Below the pieces are notes generated by a model. The model made no database searches. It was not told the origin of the DNA and saw nothing but the letters and a program-made list of their open reading frames with translations. A DNA stretch of 64,000 bases from JAGXLC01 sp964585385. GTDB lineage: Bacteria; Bacteroidota; Bacteroidia; Bacteroidales; UBA12077. A program made the translations under genes and the position numbers. Below, piece after piece: positions 9,622 through 18,545 of this stretch. The stretch lies in NCBI GenBank assembly GCA_964585385.1, contig CAZPDP010000011.1, positions 1 through 64,000 of the forward strand, in the 5' to 3' direction. How positions within the stretch are numbered: position 1 is the stretch's first letter; every line of letters starts with the position of its first letter.

Positions 9622-10833
9622 CTAAACCAACTTTCTTCCTATATCTTTATCTCCTCTTCCTGATAAATTGATAATGCTTACCTTGTCTTTTTTTCCTTTA
9701 AGCTGTTTCATAGCAAGCGCAAGTGCATGAGAGGATTCTATTGCAGGGATTATACCTTCCAGTTTCGACAGCATTTGAAAAGCTTCGACTGCCTCTTTAT
9801 CAGTTACACAAAAATATTCGGCCCTTCCTGTATCTTTCAGATAAGAGTGCTCCGGTCCGACCCCGGGATAATCAAGCCCGGCAGCCATAGAGTAAGTATC
9901 GACCGGATTCATCTCTTCATCAACAAGACAATAGGAATACGTACCCTGAAATACTACCGGACTACCCATTACCAATGTTGATGCGGTTTTATACAGTATT
10001 TCACCTTCACCTCCCCCTTCAGCAGCATAAATTTTAACATCGGAATCATTCAGAAAGCCTGAAAACAATCCGATAGCATTCGAACCACCGCCCACACAGG
10101 CAAAGATTGAATCAGGCAGTTTCCCTTCCTCTTTTAGGATCTGACTTTTCGCTTCCTCTCCTATTATACTCTGAAAAAACCTGACAATTTCAGGATAAGG
10201 ATGGGGCCCGACAGCAGAACCCAGCAAATAAAACGCATCGGGATTTTCAACATAATATTCAAGAGCTGCATTGATTGCATCCTTTAAGGTAGCAGTACCC
10301 CGGTCTGTGGTCACCACCTCGGCACCAAGCACCTTCATACGGTAAACATTCATCTCTTGTCTTTTGGCATCTTTTTGCCCCATGAACACTTTGCATTTCA
10401 TGCCCATAAGAGCAGCCGCAGTTGCTGTAGCTACCCCATGCTGGCCGGCACCTGTTTCAGCTATTATTTCTTTTGCACCCATATGTCGGGCAAGAAGAAT
10501 CTGACCTACTGTATTGTTAATTTTATGAGCTCCGGTGTGATTCAGGTCCTCTCTCTTTAAATATATTCTGGAGCCAACTTCCCTGGAAAACCTTTCTGAA
10601 TAATACAGTGGAGAGGGTCTCCCAATATAATGCGTATTGTAATATTTAAGATCTCTCAGAAAATCTGTATTTCCCTTCAGTTCATTAAAAGTTTCTGACA
10701 AGGAAATCAGTTTATCTTTTAAAATCTCAGGTACATGTGCTCCTCCATAAGGTCCAAAATACCCGTTTTTATAATTTTCCGGATTGTATTGTAACAATTT
10801 TTCTGATTTCGTATTTGCTATATCTGATTTCAT
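9622..10833 (-). CDS. trpB: tryptophan synthase beta chain, solitary copy
   Basis: A complete 403-residue TrpB that condenses indole with serine. The PLP lysine is K104 in HTGAHKINN, the catalytic glutamate is in AETGAGQHG, and the phosphate-binding loop is CVGGGSNA. It is a second copy: the trp operon carries another trpB at 61659-62864. The two differ after the GGGSNA loop, where this one has a shorter, unusual stretch (VFQGTYSYCLVDEE) in place of the common GILHG-type segment. Length and motifs indicate the standard TrpB1 type rather than the longer TrpB2. It is preceded by its own WWW leader peptide and terminator, so it should respond to tryptophan independently of the operon. No trpA lies beside it, so it may act with the distant TrpA or salvage free indole. 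Confidence 0.95.
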   Translation of the reverse strand: MKSDIANTKSEKLLQYNPENYKNGYFGPYGGAHVPEILKDKLISLSETFNELKGNTDFLRDLKYYNTHYIGRPSPLYYSERFSREVGSRIYLKREDLNHTGAHKINNTVGQILLARHMGAKEIIAETGAGQHGVATATAAALMGMKCKVFMGQKDAKRQEMNVYRMKVLGAEVVTTDRGTATLKDAINAALEYYVENPDAFYLLGSAVGPHPYPEIVRFFQSIIGEEAKSQILKEEGKLPDSIFACVGGGSNAIGLFSGFLNDSDVKIYAAEGGGEGEILYKTASTLVMGSPVVFQGTYSYCLVDEEMNPVDTYSMAAGLDYPGVGPEHSYLKDTGRAEYFCVTDKEAVEAFQMLSKLEGIIPAIESSHALALAMKQLKGKKDKVSIINLSGRGDKDIGRKLV

Positions 10834-10975
10834 CGTTTTCTTGTTTTAGTGAATTAAATAATCATGAATGTAAAATCGATTTGCCTGATAGTTAAAACAC
10901 CTTTGCCAGGGAAATAAAATTTTTTCCCACCATTGTTGAAGTTGCAGATTCATTTTTAATTATTTAGTTGTAAAT

Positions 10976-11010
10976 AAAAAAAAAGCCGCAGGCTTTCACC
11001 TGCGGCTTTT
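10976..11010 (-). terminator. attenuator terminator in the solitary trpB leader
   Basis: A twelve-base perfect stem (AAAAGCCGCAGG/CCTGCGGCTTTT) with a six-base loop is followed on the minus strand by nine T. It lies inside the 5' leader of trpB, about 145 nt before its start codon, and between two divergent genes, where no gene end needs a terminator. Its arms can instead pair with the strand around the leader stop codon (11028-11032 with 10998-11002, and 11038-11041 with 10990-10993). Confidence 0.85.
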
Positions 11011-11031
11011 TAAAAACATAAATATTTCAGG

Positions 11032-11100
11032 TTAATTGCCTTTCATTAACTTATTATCTTTAAGCCACCACCAGTTTCTATGTATAAATCGTATGATCAT
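11032..11100 (-). CDS. trpB leader peptide with three consecutive Trp codons
   Basis: A 22-codon open frame on the minus strand starts at the ATG at 11100, has three consecutive TGG codons at 11073-11065 and stops at TAA (11034-11032). Its downstream region contains a six-base hairpin (GTTAAT at 11050-11045 with ATTAAC at 11036-11031) that competes with the antiterminator pairing. This is the classical design for ribosome-mediated attenuation: stalling at Trp codons should let trpB be transcribed, and completed translation should favour the terminator. Leader to terminator spacing is 22 nt. Confidence 0.85.
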   Translation of the reverse strand: MIIRFIHRNWWWLKDNKLMKGN

Positions 11101-11119
11101 ATGTATGTATTGAATGGAG

Positions 11120-11127
11120 CAAATATA
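11120..11127 (-). promoter_or_regulatory. candidate -7 box for the trpB leader transcript
   Basis: TATATTTG on the minus strand matches the Bacteroidota -7 consensus TAnnTTTG and lies about 20 nt before the leader ATG, the same distance as the matching box before the trp operon leader. No convincing -33 box was found. Confidence 0.5.
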
Positions 11128-11287
11128 AAAATTAAATTGTAAAATAAATCAGGCTGGTAATCAAAATCCATATCTTTTTGTTATATAATATTGTCGTATA
11201 ATAAAAAGGAGAATTTAAACAATTACAAAGATTTATTATATTCGAGCAATCAAAAAATCAATTTTAAATTAATAAAAGCTAAGTTTT

Positions 11288-12658
11288 ATGGAAGACATTA
11301 AAAAGTATATTGAAGACAATAAGCAGCGCTTTTTGGATGAGCTTTTTGATCTCATCAGAATTCCCTCAATCAGTTCAGAAAAAGAACACAAGGAAGACAT
11401 GACAAAAGCTGCTGAAAATCTCAAACAAAAATTACTGGATGCCGGCGCTGAGAAGGCAGAAGTTATGCCAACCGATGGCAATCCTGTCATTTATGCAGAG
11501 AAAATAATGGATCAGAACAAACCTACTGTATTAGTATACGGACACTATGACGTAATGCCTGTGGATCCTATCGAAAAATGGGAATCTCAGCCTTTTGAAC
11601 CTGAAATAAGAGACGGTAAAATTTATGCAAGAGGAGCAGACGATGACAAAGGCCAGTCATTCATGCACGTCAAAGCATTTGAATACCTAGTAAAATCAGG
11701 CAAGCTGGATATCAATATCAAATTCATGATAGAAGGGGAAGAAGAAATTGGCTCCCCAAGCCTTGGCAAATTCTGCGAACAAAACAAAGAAATGCTGAAA
11801 GCCGATACAATATTGGTTTCTGATACCAGCATGCTGGCAAAGGATGTACCATCCATCACCACAGGATTAAGAGGACTTGCATACATGGAAGTAGAAGTTA
11901 CAGGCCCCAATAAAGACCTTCACTCTGGTTTGTTTGGCGGTGCAGTAGCCAATCCGGCCAATGTACTTTCAGAAATGATTGCCAAACTAACAGATGAAAA
12001 CAACCACATCACTATACCCGGTTTCTATGATGACGTGCTGGAAGCTTCTGAAGAAGAAAGAAAAGAGATGAATAAGGCGCCATTTGACCTTGAAAAATAT
12101 AAAAAAGCAATCGACGTCGAAGAAGTACACGGTGAAAAGGGTTATACCACTCTTGAAAGAACCGGTATCCGCCCATCATTAGATGTTAACGGAATGTGGA
12201 GCGGTTACCAGGGAGAAGGAGCTAAAACAGTTCTACCTTCCACCGCAGGTGCTAAAATTTCTATGAGACTTGTTCCCAACCAGGAATGGAAAAAAATAAG
12301 CCAGCTTTTCGAAGATTATTTTAAATCCCTTGCACCCAAATCCGTCAAGGTAAGTGTGAAAGCTCTGCACGGCGGTCAGGGCTACGTTTGCCCAATTGAT
12401 CTCCCAGCCTATAAAGCTGCAAGCATGGCCATGGAGGAAACACTGGGGAAAAAGCCTGTTCCCTACCGAAGTGGAGGAAGTATACCTATTATAGCAACAT
12501 TTGATAAGATTCTTGATACAAAAGCAGTGCTTATAGGTTTTGGTCTTGAATCTGATGTAATCCATTCACCAAATGAAAATTATCCACTGGAACAGTTCTA
12601 TAATGGTATTGAAACCATTGCCCGTTTTTATGAAAAGTTTGCAGAAATAAACAAATAA
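11288..12658 (+). CDS. M20-family metallopeptidase (dipeptidase)
   Basis: The 456-residue enzyme has the M20/M25/M40 zinc motifs: YGHYDVMPVDP (first zinc histidine and catalytic aspartate), ARGADDDKGQ (bridging aspartate) and EGEEEIGSP (catalytic glutamate). A dimerisation domain follows (GLRGLAYMEVEVTGP, DLHSGLFGGAVANP). The size and the YGHYDV variant fit cytosolic dipeptidases of the PepV/CNDP type that cleave unblocked dipeptides. No signal peptide is visible. It is transcribed away from the trpB leader and ends in a strong terminator, so it is probably a single-gene unit. Confidence 0.9.
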   Translation: MEDIKKYIEDNKQRFLDELFDLIRIPSISSEKEHKEDMTKAAENLKQKLLDAGAEKAEVMPTDGNPVIYAEKIMDQNKPTVLVYGHYDVMPVDPIEKWESQPFEPEIRDGKIYARGADDDKGQSFMHVKAFEYLVKSGKLDINIKFMIEGEEEIGSPSLGKFCEQNKEMLKADTILVSDTSMLAKDVPSITTGLRGLAYMEVEVTGPNKDLHSGLFGGAVANPANVLSEMIAKLTDENNHITIPGFYDDVLEASEEERKEMNKAPFDLEKYKKAIDVEEVHGEKGYTTLERTGIRPSLDVNGMWSGYQGEGAKTVLPSTAGAKISMRLVPNQEWKKISQLFEDYFKSLAPKSVKVSVKALHGGQGYVCPIDLPAYKAASMAMEETLGKKPVPYRSGGSIPIIATFDKILDTKAVLIGFGLESDVIHSPNENYPLEQFYNGIETIARFYEKFAEINK

Positions 12659-12680
12659 CAAAACCCTTATATTTTTATTA

Positions 12681-12710
12681 AAACCTGCCAGAAAATTGGC
12701 AGGTTTTTTT
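12681..12710 (+). terminator. terminator after the M20 peptidase
   Basis: AAACCTGCCA and TGGCAGGTTT form a ten-base perfect stem with a six-base loop, followed by seven T, 22 nt after the stop codon. Confidence 0.85.
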
Positions 12711-12779
12711 ATTTACCCCTTTTATTAACATGGCCTGTTGATAAAAAAATGTAATTATTTTAAATTTACCCCTGAATAA

Positions 12780-12813
12780 TTTGGGGTATTTCAAAAAATA
12801 ATCCATATTTTTG
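12780..12813 (+). promoter_or_regulatory. candidate promoter of glnN
   Basis: TATTTTTG at 12806-12813 matches the -7 consensus TAnnTTTG, and TTTG at 12780-12783 may be the -33 box, though the 22-bp spacer is slightly long. The start codon follows 25 nt downstream. Confidence 0.5.
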
Positions 12814-12838
12814 CAGAACATCATTTAAAAAAAGAGGT

Positions 12839-15031
12839 ATGTCAACAATTAGATTCAAAACCATCGAAGAGGTGCTAAAAAGAAAGCCACTAGAAGTGGA
12901 GTTGCCCTCAGTAAAAACTTCCCGTTATTTCGGGGAAAATGTTTTTGACACCAGAAAGATGCAGGAATATCTGTCAAGAGAATCGTATGAAAATGTTCTT
13001 GAAGCCATAGATAAAGGCATCAAGATTGACAGAAAATACTCCAACCAGGTTGCCTCAGGAATGAAAGCCTGGGCCATAGACAGGGGTGCAACTCATTATA
13101 CGCACTGGTTCCATCCTCTCACGGGAACTACAGCAGAAAAACATGACGCTTTCTTTGAACCCGCAGATGATGGAGGAATCATAGAAAACTTTCAGGGTGA
13201 CATGCTGGTGCAACAAGAATCCGACGCATCCAGTTTTCCTAGCGGGGGGTTAAGAAATACTTTTGAAGCCCGTGGGTATACTGCGTGGGATCCTTCATCA
13301 CCGGCATTTGTTTACGGAAGAACTTTATGCATACCAACTATTTTTGTTTCCTACAATGGAGAAGCTCTTGACTATAAAACTCCCCTTATAAAATCACTGA
13401 ATTTAATAGACCAGGCGGCATCCGAGGTATGCAGTTATTTCGATAAAAGCGTGGAAAAAGTGAATGTTACTCTTGGCTGGGAACAGGAGTATTTCCTCAT
13501 AGATGATGCCTTCTTTAATGCAAGACCTGACCTCTACCTTACCGGAAGGACACTTTTGGGACATGCCTCTGCGAAAGACCAGCAGTTAAACGATCATTAT
13601 TTTGGTTCTCTTACTGATCGGGTGAAAAACTTTATGCACGAATTTGAAATTGAAGCATACAGGCTGGGAATTCCTATCAAAACAAGGCACAATGAAGTAG
13701 CTCCCAATCAGTTTGAATGTGCCCCCCGGTTTGAAGAGGCAAACCTGGCAGCTGACCACAATCAAATGCTGATGACAATCATGGATAAAGTAGCTAAAAA
13801 ACACAAATTCAGAGTGCTATTCCATGAAAAACCTTTCAAAGGAATTAACGGCTCCGGCAAACACTGCAACTGGTCTTTAGCTACCAATACAGGAAAAAAC
13901 CTTTTGGCACCCGGAAAAACGCCAAAAAATAATTTTCAGTTCATCACCTATCTAATCAATATCATAAAAGCGGTTTGGCAGAATGCAGATTTGCTCAGGG
14001 CAAGCATCGCATTCGCAGGGAATGAATACAGACTTGGTGCCAATGAGGCTCCACCGGCCATCATGTCTGTTTTCATCGGAAGCAGGCTAACCCATATGCT
14101 TGATGAACTGGAACAAAGGGTTGACAATACAAAAATGAGCCCCGAGGAAAAAGGTGAGTTAAAGCTTGATATTGGTAAAATCCCCGAAATATTGTTAGAC
14201 AACACCGATCGCAACAGGACTTCCCCATTCGCATTTACTGGGAACAGATTTGAATTCAGGGCGGTGGGAAGTTCAGCCAATGTTGCCTCTCCCATCACTG
14301 CTTTAAACACAGTAGTAGCAGACCAACTCAAACAATTCAAAGAAGATGTGGATAACCTAATCGAAAATGATAAAATCAAAAAAGATGAAGCCATATTCAG
14401 AGTGCTGAAACTTTATATCCAGGAGTCCAAAGACATCAGATTTGAAGGGGATGGTTACAGCGAAGACTGGATAAAAGAGGCAGAAAGAAGAGGTTTAACA
14501 AATATCTCCGCTATCCCGGAAGCACTCGAAGCTTTCCTTTCACCCAAAACAGTTGACATTTACAACAAAAATAACATACTGTCATCGAGAGAATTAAAAG
14601 CAAGAAAAGAAATCAGACTCGAACAGTATACAAAAAAACAGCAGATTGAAGCACGTGTTTTAGGTGACCTTGCCATGAATCATATAATCCCAACAGCTGT
14701 TAAATACCAGAATACACTGCTGGAAAATATCAAATATATAAAGGACATATACCCTGATAATGAGTTCAAAAAAATGACGTTGCACCAGACAAATACGGTG
14801 GAAAGGATTGCCACTCATATATCTAACATAAGAGAAAAGGTGGTTAATATGGTTAATGAAAGAAAGAAAGCTAATGAGATTGAAGAGATCAGAACTAAGG
14901 CTGTAGCCTATCATCAGAATGTGGTCCCCTATCTTGAGGAAATAAGGTACCACGTGGATAAGCTTGAACTGATAGTGGACGACGAAATCTGGCCTTTCCC
15001 AAAATACAGGGAAATGTTATTTACACGTTAA
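12839..15031 (+). CDS. glnN: glutamine synthetase type III
   Basis: ATP-dependent synthesis of glutamine from glutamate and ammonia. The 730-residue length is typical of the GSIII dodecamer and well above GSI or GSII. Family sequences include THYTHWFHPLTG, the LGWEQEYFLID metal-binding glutamates, the KTRHNEVAPNQFE block, GINGSGKHCNWS for ATP, and NDNTDRNRTSPFAFTGNRFEFR-type residues around 450-475. The C-terminal 200 residues are helical and GSIII-specific. No PII protein or ammonium transporter gene is next to it. It stands alone, with a promoter-like element upstream. Confidence 0.96.
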   Translation: MSTIRFKTIEEVLKRKPLEVELPSVKTSRYFGENVFDTRKMQEYLSRESYENVLEAIDKGIKIDRKYSNQVASGMKAWAIDRGATHYTHWFHPLTGTTAEKHDAFFEPADDGGIIENFQGDMLVQQESDASSFPSGGLRNTFEARGYTAWDPSSPAFVYGRTLCIPTIFVSYNGEALDYKTPLIKSLNLIDQAASEVCSYFDKSVEKVNVTLGWEQEYFLIDDAFFNARPDLYLTGRTLLGHASAKDQQLNDHYFGSLTDRVKNFMHEFEIEAYRLGIPIKTRHNEVAPNQFECAPRFEEANLAADHNQMLMTIMDKVAKKHKFRVLFHEKPFKGINGSGKHCNWSLATNTGKNLLAPGKTPKNNFQFITYLINIIKAVWQNADLLRASIAFAGNEYRLGANEAPPAIMSVFIGSRLTHMLDELEQRVDNTKMSPEEKGELKLDIGKIPEILLDNTDRNRTSPFAFTGNRFEFRAVGSSANVASPITALNTVVADQLKQFKEDVDNLIENDKIKKDEAIFRVLKLYIQESKDIRFEGDGYSEDWIKEAERRGLTNISAIPEALEAFLSPKTVDIYNKNNILSSRELKARKEIRLEQYTKKQQIEARVLGDLAMNHIIPTAVKYQNTLLENIKYIKDIYPDNEFKKMTLHQTNTVERIATHISNIREKVVNMVNERKKANEIEEIRTKAVAYHQNVVPYLEEIRYHVDKLELIVDDEIWPFPKYREMLFTR

Positions 15032-15175
15032 TTAGTTTTATATACGCAGCTTTTAAATTCAAGTAAATTTATTTACATTTACAGAGGTATAATGGGTATG
15101 ATTTTCTTGTATTTCAAATACAACATCATGTCAATTATACGTTATTGATTATATTCTATTCAAAACTCAGAAGTA

Positions 15176-17149
15176 ATGAATATTCGGAAGATATTATTAA
15201 TTCATGTTTTATTTTTTATTCTCCTGCCCGTTTCTAAAGCTCAGATGAAATATTTCAATGAAGCTGAAAAGGTCTATAATGCAGGACAGTACTACAAAGC
15301 TGTAGACATGTATCGGGAAGCCTACAACAACATTCAGGGTAAAGAAATCAAGGCTGAAATAGTATTCAAAATTGCTGAATGTTACAGAATAACAGGCCAG
15401 CACAGAAAAGCAGAGCTTTGGTATAACAATGCCATTAAAAAGGAATATGATAATCCAAAGATATATCTCTATTATGCCGATGCACTTAAAGCCGGGGAGA
15501 AATTTGACAAAGCTATAGATAATTACAAGGAATATGCAAAACTGGCGCCCGATGATCCGAGAGGAGAGATGGGTGTGGAGTCCAGCAAACTGGCTCAGAA
15601 ATGGAAAGAAAACCCCAATGGATACAAAGTATCCGAAATGAAGTATGTAAACTCTGTAGATCGCGATTACTGTCCTTCATTTTCAAAAGCTGAATACAAC
15701 GAAATCTATTTCACTTCAACTAGAGATGATGCCATGGGTGAGGAAACACACGGAGGTACAGGTGGTTATTTCTCTGATATTTTCTTTTCTCAAAAAGATA
15801 TGTCTGGCAGATGGAGCCGGCCGGAACCGATACCAGGCGAAGTTAATACAGAAGTGGAAGAAGGCGCAACTTCATTCACAGGGGATTATATGACTATGTA
15901 TTTCACAAGGTGTGAAGTAGATAAAAAAGAAAAACTAGGCTGCCGGATTTTTTCTTCTCAAAAAAGCGATGAGGGGGAATGGGCAAAACCAAAAGCTATT
16001 AACCTGGGCCGTGACAGCCTGGTAGTAGCTCATCCTTCAATCACCGATGACGGCAACACTCTCTACTTTGTTTCTAATTTGCCCGGCAGCATTGGAAAAA
16101 TGGATATATGGAAATCAACCAAAGGAAGCAACAATGAATGGAGCGAACCCCAAAACCTGGGAAGCGCCATTAATACCCCGGGAAATGAGATGTTCCCTTT
16201 TATTCACCCCGACGGAACCCTTTATTTTTCATCCGACTATCACCTCGGAATGGGAGGCCTGGACATATTTAAAGCATCTATCCAAAACGATGGCACCTGG
16301 AAGGTTGAAAACATGAGATACCCAATAAATTCAACGAAAGACGACTTTGGATTTGCTATTCAGGATGAAAAAGAAAAAGGATTTTTTAGTTCTGCAAGGG
16401 ATGGTAACGATAAAATTTACTCCTTCGTTCTTCCACCTTTAAAATTCAGCGTTGAAGGTTTAGTGAAAAACAAAAAAACTGAAGAACCGATTCAGGATGC
16501 TACTGTCAAACTGGTAGGAAGCGATGGAATGACCATGAGCTCAGAAACAAACTCAGACGGAAACTTTAAATTTATGCTCAGACCGGAAACAGATTATGTC
16601 TTTGTTGCATCGAAAAAGAACTTTTTAACGAACAAAGACAAAGCTTCAACAAAAGGACTGGAAGAAAGCAAAGTGTTTGAACCCGAGATATTGCTATCCT
16701 CTATAAAAGAGCCTATTGAACTACCCAACATTTTCTACGATTTTGCAAAATGGAGTCTGAGACCGGAATCTAAAAAGGCACTTGACAAGTTGGTTGGAAC
16801 CCTTAACGACAACCCAAGGGTAATAATAGAGCTTAGAGCTCACACCGACTTCAGAGGTGAACACTGGACCAACATAGAGCTTTCAACGAAACGTGCCGAA
16901 TCGGTTGTTAACTACCTCATTGAGAACGGAATTGATCCGGAAAGACTTAGGGCTAAAGGTTATGCCGCTACCAAACCAAAAGAAATCGGGCCCAAACTGG
17001 CTAACGAACATGACTTCCTGAATGAAGGCGATGTGCTCTCAGAAGAATTTATTAAAAACCTTGATACAGAAGAAAAGAAAGAAACAGCGCATCAGATAAA
17101 CCGCAGAACCGAATTTAAAGTTATTTCAACAGATTATACTCCTCAATAA
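15176..17149 (+). CDS. PorE-like envelope protein (second copy): TPR, PD40, regulatory-like domain, OmpA domain
   Basis: The 657-residue protein has a signal peptide ending near PVSKAQ, TPR repeats (about 30-135), PD40 repeats (about 160-410, including SITDDGNTLYFVS and HPDGTLYFSSD), a carboxypeptidase regulatory-like region (about 420-505) and a C-terminal OmpA domain with ELRAHTDFRGEHW and NRRTEFKV. Domain order equals that of the product of 6867-8852 on the opposite strand. Near its C-terminus the OmpA domain carries an insertion of about 25 residues (EHDFLNEGDVLSEEF) not seen in the other copy. It is likely a periplasmic peptidoglycan-binding scaffold, possibly of type IX secretion or gliding machinery; paralogue roles cannot be separated from sequence alone. 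Confidence 0.82.
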   Translation: MNIRKILLIHVLFFILLPVSKAQMKYFNEAEKVYNAGQYYKAVDMYREAYNNIQGKEIKAEIVFKIAECYRITGQHRKAELWYNNAIKKEYDNPKIYLYYADALKAGEKFDKAIDNYKEYAKLAPDDPRGEMGVESSKLAQKWKENPNGYKVSEMKYVNSVDRDYCPSFSKAEYNEIYFTSTRDDAMGEETHGGTGGYFSDIFFSQKDMSGRWSRPEPIPGEVNTEVEEGATSFTGDYMTMYFTRCEVDKKEKLGCRIFSSQKSDEGEWAKPKAINLGRDSLVVAHPSITDDGNTLYFVSNLPGSIGKMDIWKSTKGSNNEWSEPQNLGSAINTPGNEMFPFIHPDGTLYFSSDYHLGMGGLDIFKASIQNDGTWKVENMRYPINSTKDDFGFAIQDEKEKGFFSSARDGNDKIYSFVLPPLKFSVEGLVKNKKTEEPIQDATVKLVGSDGMTMSSETNSDGNFKFMLRPETDYVFVASKKNFLTNKDKASTKGLEESKVFEPEILLSSIKEPIELPNIFYDFAKWSLRPESKKALDKLVGTLNDNPRVIIELRAHTDFRGEHWTNIELSTKRAESVVNYLIENGIDPERLRAKGYAATKPKEIGPKLANEHDFLNEGDVLSEEFIKNLDTEEKKETAHQINRRTEFKVISTDYTPQ

Positions 17150-17174
17150 AAACAATTCAAAGAGGCTGTCTCAA

Positions 17175-17205
17175 AAAAGACCGGTTTAAAAGCCGGTCTT
17201 TTTTT
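17175..17205 (+). terminator. terminator after the second PorE-like gene
   Basis: AAAAGACCGG and CCGGTCTTTT form a perfect stem followed by T-rich sequence. It is directly preceded by GAGGCTGTCTC (17162-17172), a motif that recurs in a related form in the inverted-repeat element at 35182-35310. Confidence 0.8.
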
Positions 17206-17276
17206 CTCATCAAAAGCTATTTCAATCAATAAATCAAAAAGATATATTTTTTCACCTTTTATCAATTTCTAATTCT

Positions 17277-17284
17277 TAATTTTG
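17277..17284 (+). promoter_or_regulatory. candidate -7 box for purM
   Basis: TAATTTTG matches the TAnnTTTG consensus and ends 22 nt before the purM start codon. No clear -33 element was found. Confidence 0.45.
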
Positions 17285-17306
17285 TACAGAATTATAAGAA
17301 ATTGTT

Positions 17307-18479
17307 ATGTCAAAAGACTCAAGATATAATCAGCGGGGAGTTTCAGCTTCAAAAGAAGATGTTCACAATTCTATCCAGCATCTTTATAAAGGATTGTATC
17401 CCAATGCTTTCTGCAAAATTGTACCCGATTACATTTCAGGAAGTAATGACCATTGCATTGTCATGCATGCAGATGGAGCCGGAACAAAATCATCTCTGGC
17501 CTATATGTATTGGAAAGAAACAGGAGATTTAAGTGTCTGGAAAGGAATCGCCCAGGATGCCATTGTCATGAACCTGGACGACCTTCTGTGCGTTGGAGCT
17601 TATGACAATATTATGTTATCCTCCACAATTGGCAGAAATAAAAACAAAATACCTGGTGAAGTTATTTCAGCGATAATTAATGGTACGGAAGAAATCCTTG
17701 AAGATCTGAGAAATCTGGGCATTAATATTTATACCACAGGTGGTGAAACTGCGGATGTAGGGGATTTGGTCAGAACTATTATAGTTGACTCCACAGTAAC
17801 TGCTCGTTTGAAAAGAAAACAGGTTGTTGACAACAGCAAAATAGAGGATGGAGATGTAATTATTGGCCTTTCTTCTTCGGGCCAGGCTACCTATGAAAAA
17901 GAATACAACAGCGGAATAGGAAGCAATGGACTAACTTCCGCCCGTCATGATGTTTTCACAAAAAGCCTGGCAAAAAAATACCCGGAAAGTTATGATAATG
18001 AAATCCCTGAAAATCTTGTTTATTCAGGAAAATACAACCTGACAGACAGTATTGAGAAACTGGGAATGGATGTGGGAAAATTAGTACTCTCTCCAACCCG
18101 TACTTATGCTCCAGTGATTAAAGAAGTACTCAAAAGTCAACGTTCCAATATACACGGTATAGTGCATTGCTCTGGAGGAGCCCAGACTAAAATACTCAAT
18201 TTCATTGATGATTTACACGTGTTTAAAAATAACCTGTTCGAAGTACCCGAAATTTTCAGAATTATTAAGCAGGAATCGGGTACTAAGTGGAAAGAAATGT
18301 ATCAGGTTTTCAATATGGGGCATCGCTTTGAAATCTATACCAAACCTAAATACGCAGATGATATTATAAAGATTTCCAAAAATTTTAATATTGATGCAAA
18401 AGTTATTGGACACTGCTATAAATCAGCAAAGAAAGGATTAACCATTAAAAGTCCTTTTGGAGTGTTTGATTATTCTTAA
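17307..18479 (+). CDS. purM: phosphoribosylformylglycinamidine cyclo-ligase
   Basis: Catalyses the ATP-dependent closure of the imidazole ring to give AIR in purine synthesis. The 390-residue protein shows the AIR-synthase fold: MHADGAGTKSSLAYMYW, the NLDDLLCVGA block, YTTGGETADVGDLV and DGDVIIGLSSSGQAT. It is longer than the proteobacterial enzyme (about 345 residues), a form I associate with Bacteroidota. It begins a same-strand run with prfA and pyrF (spacers 66 and 3 nt), which suggests an operon joining purine synthesis, translation termination and pyrimidine synthesis. Confidence 0.92.
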   Translation: MSKDSRYNQRGVSASKEDVHNSIQHLYKGLYPNAFCKIVPDYISGSNDHCIVMHADGAGTKSSLAYMYWKETGDLSVWKGIAQDAIVMNLDDLLCVGAYDNIMLSSTIGRNKNKIPGEVISAIINGTEEILEDLRNLGINIYTTGGETADVGDLVRTIIVDSTVTARLKRKQVVDNSKIEDGDVIIGLSSSGQATYEKEYNSGIGSNGLTSARHDVFTKSLAKKYPESYDNEIPENLVYSGKYNLTDSIEKLGMDVGKLVLSPTRTYAPVIKEVLKSQRSNIHGIVHCSGGAQTKILNFIDDLHVFKNNLFEVPEIFRIIKQESGTKWKEMYQVFNMGHRFEIYTKPKYADDIIKISKNFNIDAKVIGHCYKSAKKGLTIKSPFGVFDYS

Positions 18480-18545
18480 TAAATTTTACAATAGCTTTTT
18501 CATTAAAAAGTTATAATAAAAACAGAAACAGATAAAAGATAGATC

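Noticed and set aside
9622..10833. The solitary trpB as a pseudogene
   Set aside because: The frame is complete, catalytic and PLP residues are intact, and it has its own attenuator and terminator.
12839..15031. Bacterial GSI (glnA) for the glutamine synthetase gene
   Set aside because: The length of 730 residues and the C-terminal helical extension fit type III, not the 440-470-residue type I.
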